Source of the DNA: Rhinopomastus cyanomelas
Lineage: Eukaryota; Chordata; Aves; Bucerotiformes; Rhinopomastidae
Direction of reading: 5' to 3'
Length of the DNA stretch: 64,000 bases
Assembly: GCA_013400115.1 (NCBI GenBank)
Contig: VXBP01008597.1
Location: 868,001 to 932,000, forward strand
In this document: piece by piece, positions 58,189 through 64,000 of the stretch
How the letters are laid out: each line of letters starts with the position of its first letter
Numbering within the stretch: the stretch's first letter is position 1
Position numbers and translations under genes: made by a program
The notes under the pieces: model-generated
Database searches by the model: none
Told to the model about the DNA's origin: nothing
Seen by the model: the letters and a program-made list of their open reading frames with translations, nothing else

Positions 58189-61100
58189 CTGCAAAATACA
58201 TAAGATGCAGTTAAATGCTTTTCCTGTACAAATACTGTAGCAACAAACTATCATTGTTTTTGCAGAAATGGCATTCATTTTTCAGAAATAAGAATTTACT
58301 GCATGGAATTGGGAAAGAAACATTAGCATACACAAAAGCAGTTACATTACATTCATTTGTTGCTACTTAGAACTAATTGCAATGTAGCTTTGACAATAAA
58401 GAGAGCGGACAAAGTGCTACTGCAACATGTGCTTACATGCAAAAAACCCCAGTTGCTTACGTGCCCCATTCCTAAGCCCTTTATATTTATTTAGTTACTA
58501 AACTCATCATAGCTAAACCGTTCTTTTCATATGCTCTTTACTGAGAACGATGAGCTTCAAGTAATAATTATTACTTTGGAAACCCCTGTAATTTAAAAAA
58601 TTGGAAATATTGATAATGATGCAAATGGGTGAGAGATTCTATTTTATTTTAGTGCAGACCACACGCAGCAGTGAGAGCGCTGGTCCCTGAACACTACTTT
58701 ATTGAGGTTTCTGGGTGATCAGGGGGTTCCCTGAATGAGAAAGGTCAAGTGATCCAGGAGGCAGCTGCTTTGGTTTGGGTACCCTCATGGCATTAGCCAG
58801 GCAAACACCACAGCGGGTGCAGGCCAGGACCTCTTTAAGGGAGGCGAAACCAGAAGTCATGCCCAGACATGCTGAGCTCTGACAGCTCTAGCAGCTTCAG
58901 CAGCTTCAGCCATCAGGGGGCAAAAAAAAAAAAGAAAGCTTACAACGCAGCAGCAGTGGAAGACCAGGCTACAGTCACCACTGCATATGGATGTGGGAAC
59001 TCAAACAGAGGTCCCCTATCAAGATGAGGTTGTGCAGGTGACAGGGTGCCAGGAATGTAACACTCACTTACGCTTTCCTGGCTGCGTATGGTGCAAGCAG
59101 GTACATCTGCAAGATGATGTTGAAAAGCTACAAGCTGAACTAGAAAGGCTCAGGAGAATTAGAGAGGCTAAAATAGAGGTGGAGCCAAGCTCAGCAGTCT
59201 GGACAACAGCCAAGTCAGAGCCAGATTCAAGGGGGGGCTCTATCCTATAGTTCTCAGATGGAGGACAGAAGCCCAAGTAGAAGGGGGTGAGTGAAGCCAA
59301 GAGCAGGGCCATGGCAGAAGGCGAGTGCTGCCCTTGCCTGCCTCACCTTCTCAGTTGCCTCTGAGTAATAGATATAAGCCCTTACTGGAAGACAGCCGGT
59401 CTCATAAGGATATAGAAGACAGAGAACCCATATCGCAAGTCCTAGCAAGGTCACATAAATCTGAGAAATCTTCCAGTAATATGATGACCCCCTCCACAAA
59501 GAAGAGAAGGGTCCTAGTTATTGGAGACTCGCTCCTGAAAGGGACTGTGGGCCCAATATGCAGAGCTGACCCTCATCACAGGGAAGTCTGCAGTCTACCT
59601 GGAGCCAAAACCAGGGATATCACTAGGATGCTCCCTAACCTGGTGAGATCAGATGACTATTACCCACTGCTGATCTTCCAGACAGGTGGGGAGGAAGCAA
59701 TATTCCATAGCCTGAGGGGAATGAAGAAAGACTAGAAGGCCTGGGGATGTTTGGCAGAAGAGTCTGGGGCACAAATGGTATTTTCTCCATTACTTCCATT
59801 TTGGGGTGAGGACACGAGCTGGAATAGGACTCAGTCCATTAATGCCTGGCCAATGGAAACTGTGGTACTTCCTTTCTCACCTGCTTCACTGGAGGTGTTA
59901 CTGCAGTTGGTTGTGGCTGAAGAGGTTGCTGGCTTTTCAGTTTCTGAGCTTGTTCTTGTTCTTTAGCTAACTTCTGTTTCTCTTCAAGTGTAAGTGATGC
60001 CTTTGAATGGGAAAGTACACGCACTAAATTGTATATAATGCTTACTTTTACGCTGATTATTTCATAAAATTTAGGATATTTGAAAACATACTTAAAGTAA
60101 ATAAACACAATATCAGAAGTACCATAATTTTAGCTTAATCACCTTAATGTTTGGCATTTTTATATGTTTATCAACTGCACATTATATAGAACTGCAAATG
60201 ATTGTGGAATTGGAAAGGGAATTTCATTTTAAGATTATTCAAGAGGCTTTTCAGGATTTTATCTCTACTTTTGTTAACAATTAAGGATAAAATAATAAAA
60301 TCTTTCCCTCTTAATGTAAAATGTGAGAGGGTTCAAGTAACTAGAAACAGAAATGATTAAATGTATAGATTCTGGAGAGCCATTTACATTATTAATAGCA
60401 TGAAAATAATTTAATTTTTGTTTCTGTTTTTTAACCTATATTAAATTATGCTTTTATTTTGCTTCTTGTTTTTATTGCCATAGTCATTGCTTGTTTTAAC
60501 TCAACTTGGAATTGTACAATAAACCTTAGTCTCTGCTACCGTACCGAATTCTGCATTTTATCTTTGCCTATAATTTTATTATGAAGTTGCCTATTTAGAT
60601 TTTCCTATCTAAATCTACTGCTGAACTTTCAGTTTTACCAAAACCTATGATTAAGGCGAAAGAAAATTAACAAAACTGTATAATACCAATTTCTGCCTGC
60701 TTTGTACACAATCATTTTCAAGGAAAGGCTTTCACAGGAACTCAAGAATACAACTGGAACATTTTCCAGAGGACCTTCACATATGACTATGCATGACGCT
60801 GCGCAATACAAAAGCAGTTACATTTTCTTTAAAAACTTTAAATGTGGTAAATATTTACACATACTCTTTCTATGCAACCATGTCAGCCTTGTGTTAGACA
60901 GAAGGATGTAACAGGACTCCAAAACAAAGAAAAACACACCTTTTTCTGTTTTGTTGACATGTCATTCTCTTTACTATCAGATGCACTAGTTAGAAGGTCA
61001 GTTCCACTAGTATTAAATACTCTGTCAAGCTGTTTAAGTTCAAAGAAACAAAGCTTAGTTATTTGAAATGTTGTCACTTCAGGTAACAAATTGACTAGGT

Positions 61101-64000
61101 CATTTTAAATTCACTATGTAAGTTGCACAATAAAACATTGTCACTTACCTGATTACTTGTACTAGTAGATCTTGCCTCTTCAGACACATTCATTTGGTTA
61201 GCTATATCCAAAGATCTATATAGTACAGAGTATGCGCATTACAAAGTTGTAAGTTTTGAGCCACACTCACAACATTAATCACAGAACATTAGTGATTGGA
61301 AGGGACCTTGAAAGATCATCTAGTCCAATCCCTCTGCCACAGCAGGATCACCTAGACCAAGTCGCAATGTAGATTATTTTTCTGAAAATGTTAATATTCT
61401 GAACTGTAAAGGTTCTCCAGTGATTATTTCTCATGGTCTTAGTTCCCCTTTTTCAATGTGAGGACACAGACTTTGGGCAGTTCAATTTAATTTGACTCTG
61501 AAATCCTACCTCATACCAGATTCTACAAAAACAGTTCTATGTATCTGCAGATATTACTGCTTTCTAAGAGGCTGTAATGTTTATCTTTCTCCAGAATGGT
61601 TAATGTTCTCAAGAGCTATAGAAAAGCAACTTAGCATAGAGATGCAAGACACACTTCTACTAAAACTCAGTATAATCTTTTACCTTTAAGGAAGTAATTA
61701 GAAATTATTGACCCAATAAACTGTGACTGAATTGTATAAAATCAAAGCATTTTACTCTATAAAACTACCGATATCACACTATTATTATGATAGGTCTAAT
61801 AAATCTTTACTGACATCTGTGCTTATTTGAGGTAATTCTCAACTACTGAAGTAAGAATTATGTAGATTTTTAACTGCTACAGCTAAAGTTTTCTCACATT
61901 TGCCAAAAAAAAACCCTAACTGAAATTTATCCTGGCTCACTTGTTCCTTCTCTAATGCACATGTAAATACACTTACTTCTGTTGTTCTTGCATGACATGA
62001 AGTTGCTCAAGTTTAGTTTTATGCTCTGCTTCCAGTCTATTAAGCATATCTTTTATAACACAAATAAAAGAATTGAACTGTAAAAGAAATATATAAGAAG
62101 CTTGAATTTTGCAGTGATGGACTTCAGACATGCATAAAATTTACAAGAAACAATACAGGAATTTTAAATAATGATAATCCACCTTCACTTTCATTTCATT
62201 AGACACCCAACTACAAGCAAAGTGTATACCAAAACAGCTCAAATAATATATTAAATAAAAACCACAAAAAAAACCCAAAACTACTTGGGCAACCCAGCCA
62301 AATAAAACAAACAGACTAATATTATCATATTAATGTTTAAAAATCCTGTTGTAGCACTTATACATTATCTGCAACATTTACAAATAAGAGCAAGGGAAGA
62401 AAGCTTATGGTGGTAATTATTGTACTGGAGCTTTCATGTTTAACTGTAATTATGTTAATAGCTAACTGCTTTTGCAGGGTATTTTGAAGGTGATAAGTTT
62501 TAAACATGCACATACGGAAATACTGGCAAGTTTTTGGTTTGTTTTTTTTACTTTTACGGCACACACAGACATACAGAAATGTAAGAATTTTTCTCTGTCA
62601 GATAATAGATGTAAAATGCTGTCAATTTATCAAGTAAAAGCACAAATAAGGTCATGTTCCTACCTGATTGAGATTAAGATTGTTCTCAATGCTAAGTGGA
62701 ATAAGATGGGGCAATACTTTTCCTGCAAGCTGTTCTTTGGTAATTCCCAACTTCTTATGGGTAAATGTACATTTGTAAATACCTGACATACAACAGCAAA
62801 AGAGCAGAATTTCTTTAGTTAACGTGTCAGCAAAGTAGCAGTCGCTATATATTGACCCTGAACATAAATGGGGTCTGTGTGCAAGCAGGGACAGAGGTGA
62901 TCAACAGAATCATAAAAGCCAAGTACTCATCCACAATACAGACAGATTAAAGCAAGAGGCCTTGCTATCAAGTTCAGAACAAGAGGAAGTCCAAAGTAAA
63001 ACTCTGCAGCTATGAAATCTAATTTAGGCAACATATTGCCCAGGTCAATTATCCACGAATATGCATCATTGAACACACACAAGCAACTGAGTTTTCACAA
63101 ACTGAAAATTGCCACTGAGAAATTCAGCTTTGTTAATTAAAGATGTATTCTCCCTTGGTATACTGAAGTGCCTATCAGTAACTGCCTCACTGCTCTCTGA
63201 TACAATTTTATAAAAGATTCATTCCTAAAAGTCTTGGGCTGTGTTACACATAGGATCAGAAATCATGCACAGTCTTTATCTGTTCTAAAATCACAGAGAA
63301 AAGAACTCTAGCAGGCATGAGGGATCCAGTGTTAAGCCGAAGTGCTTCTGACAGAGGGATTCCTCTGTTTAAATAGTTCTTGTGGTGGTGAACAACAAAC
63401 ATACCAGAGTAAAACCAGCAGCTTTCCTCACTGTGTATGTTTTCTGGCCAAAGAAGATATCGCACACAAGATGAAGACATGATTCCAGAAAAAAGGAGAG
63501 CCCAAGTATTTTTACTTATTTCAGCTCATCATTTCAAACTTGGATTCACTTATCCAAGTAAGTAGAATTCAGAAGTAATGCAACTGAACTAAACTGTCCC
63601 TCATTCTCAGACAGCAAATACAAGTCATACCTGCAACAGGCAGCATTACATTATTACTAGATGCCGTCTTGCTGATTTTGAGCAAATCAAATATTATTAC
63701 AGTGTTTAGTGAGCTCTGCTGCCAGTACAGCCCAGCTTCTTACAAATGCTGCTTCACCGTCAGTAAGAGAAAATGCCACTGTCTTCCAGGCTTGGTCTCC
63801 TCAAACACATTCAAGTTGTTAAAAACACACATCCAGAGTTAGGCAAGCACCACAGCAGCGAAAGGAAGGCACAAATGGGTGTGAGGCCTCCCTTTCCAGA
63901 ACTAACAAGCCATGAGGTAGTATTAGATGTTTTGTGAAACCTTACACAGACTACACTCCATCTCAGTGCAAACGCTGCAACGTCCGCTTAAAGGAACAAC
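57538..64000 (-). CDS. SCYL2: SCYL2 (SCY1-like pseudokinase 2), last six coding exons; partial
   Basis: SCYL2 (CVAK104) is a catalytically weak or inactive kinase-like protein that binds clathrin and AP adaptors and acts in trans-Golgi/endosome sorting. The window holds exons 62664-62782, 61977-62077, 61149-61215, 60940-61029, 59881-60000 and 57538-58188. All have GT/AG boundaries and agreeing phases, giving about 382 C-terminal residues of a protein of about 930. Order of parts: end of the HEAT-like region (KLGITKEQLAGKVLPHLIPL), a coiled-coil rich in Glu/Gln/Lys (RLEAEHKTKLEQLHVMQEQQ and EEKQKLAKEQEQAQKLKSQQ), then a low-complexity Ser/Asn/Gln/Pro tail with an EH-domain-type NPF motif (QGNPFFAPQNF) and the conserved end SSSASNDLKDLFG. 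The kinase-like domain lies beyond the right edge. SCYL1 and SCYL3 lack this tail. Confidence 0.96.
58189..59880 (-). other. SCYL2: SCYL2 intron before the last exon
   Basis: 1692 bp. Its upstream two-thirds is filled by the 5' part of a CR1 element on the opposite strand; 58189-58649 holds nothing else. Confidence 0.9.
58650..59853 (+). mobile_element. CR1 LINE 5' part: 5' UTR and broken ORF1 with zinc-finger and esterase regions
   Basis: Antisense to SCYL2. After a 5' UTR-like region, ORF1 starts near 58987 with DVGTQTEVPYQDEVVQVTGC, two CxxC pairs (CQEC and CVWC) and a Leu/Glu coiled-coil (DVEKLQAELERLRRIREAKI), ending at a stop at 59248-59250. A second open frame, 59325-59735, carries the esterase-like (GDSL/SGNH) start KRRVLVIGDSLLKGTVGPIC and LPGAKTRDITRMLPNLV with DYYPLLIF. 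Further esterase sequence continues in other frames (QMVFSPLLP; TQSINAW). CR1-like ORF1 proteins are known to carry such esterase and zinc-finger domains. The copy has stops and shifts and lacks ORF2 and the 3' end. Confidence 0.85.
59881..60000 (-). CDS. SCYL2: SCYL2 coding exon (fifth from left edge of partial gene)
   Basis: 120 bp; acceptor 'cattcaaag', then ASLTLEEKQKLAKEQEQAQK and LKSQQPLQPQPTAVTPPVKQ, donor GTGAGA. Glu/Gln/Lys-rich coiled-coil. The donor lies about 30 bp from the end of the CR1 element in the next intron. Confidence 0.96.
60001..60939 (-). other. SCYL2: SCYL2 intron
   Basis: 939 bp, very AT-rich; nothing recognised. Confidence 0.88.
60940..61029 (-). CDS. SCYL2: SCYL2 coding exon
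   Basis: 90 bp, phase 0 on both sides; acceptor 'cttaaacag', then LDRVFNTSGTDLLTSASDSK and ENDMSTKQKK, donor GTGTGT. The TDLL..S block is conserved in the family. Confidence 0.93.
61149..61215 (-). CDS. SCYL2: SCYL2 coding exon
   Basis: 67 bp; completes split Lys (AA|A), then SLDIANQMNVSEEARSTSTS and NQ before donor GTAAGT. Acceptor 'actatatag'. Too short for a long open frame, but both splice sites and phases fit; separated by only 119 bp from the next exon. Confidence 0.92.
61277..61364 (-). mobile_element. CR1 tail fragment close to a SCYL2 acceptor
   Basis: Same orientation as SCYL2 (minus): 'aatcacagaacattagtgat' to 'acctagaccaagtcgcaa'. Ends about 60 bp upstream of the 67-bp exon. The rest of this intron (61216-61976) shows nothing. 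Confidence 0.92.
61977..62077 (-). CDS. SCYL2: SCYL2 coding exon
   Basis: 101 bp; acceptor 'tcttttacag', then FNSFICVIKDMLNRLEAEHK and TKLEQLHVMQEQQ with split Lys, donor GTAAGT. Start of the coiled-coil. Confidence 0.96.
62078..62663 (-). other. SCYL2: SCYL2 intron
   Basis: 586 bp; nothing recognised. Confidence 0.88.
62664..62782 (-). CDS. SCYL2: SCYL2 coding exon
   Basis: 119 bp; acceptor 'ttgtatgtcag', split glycine, then IYKCTFTHKKLGITKEQLAG and KVLPHLIPLSIENNLNLNQ, donor GTAGGA. End of the HEAT-repeat region. Confidence 0.97.
62783..64000 (-). other. SCYL2: SCYL2 intron reaching the window edge
   Basis: No further exon was recognised in the last 1.2 kb. The next upstream coding exon of the family (ending in a conserved EPAVLMGILG-type block) must lie beyond the right edge. 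Confidence 0.75.

Noticed and set aside
63256..63480. 74-codon minus-strand frame as a further SCYL2 exon
   Set aside because: No similarity to the SCYL2 HEAT region and no fitting splice phase to the exon at 62664.

Overview
This is bird genomic DNA. It carries two neighbouring vertebrate genes, both on the minus strand, in the order known from other amniotes: the 3' half of SCYL2 at the right end, then a complete SLC17A8 (vesicular glutamate transporter VGLUT3) to its left. More than 30 fragments of CR1 LINEs, ending in the usual ATTCTGTGATT-type tail, are scattered through the window and point to a bird. I cannot assign an order or species.

Layout, left to right. 1-15.7 kb is downstream of SLC17A8 and holds only CR1 fragments and unique, gene-free sequence. 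15.75-43.4 kb is SLC17A8, which I could assemble completely: 12 coding exons, all with GT/AG boundaries and consistent phase, giving 587 codons plus stop. This includes the small, diverged first coding exon at 43298-43398, which has no long open frame. 43.4-52.5 kb is intergenic and CR1-rich. About 52.5-57.5 kb is most simply a long SCYL2 3' UTR. 57.5-62.8 kb holds the last six coding exons of SCYL2; the rest of that gene lies beyond the right edge.

The genes are not a functional operon. SLC17A8 loads glutamate into synaptic vesicles. SCYL2 is a clathrin/AP-binding pseudokinase of the trans-Golgi and endosome system. They share orientation and an ancient neighbourhood.

Most worth a second look: (1) a tRNA-headed, CR1-tailed element at 26385-26563 with the architecture of a SINE mobilised by CR1; (2) a 963-bp nearly perfect direct duplication on either side of a single N at 29494, very likely a false duplication in the assembly, with a smaller similar case around the N at 24904; (3) a rare 5' piece of CR1 carrying the ORF1 zinc-finger and esterase-like regions, cut off about 30 bp from a SCYL2 splice donor; (4) a CR1 copy at 25047-25310 with the inverted 5' segment expected from twin priming; (5) a long CR1 inverted repeat at 11.8-12.8 kb.
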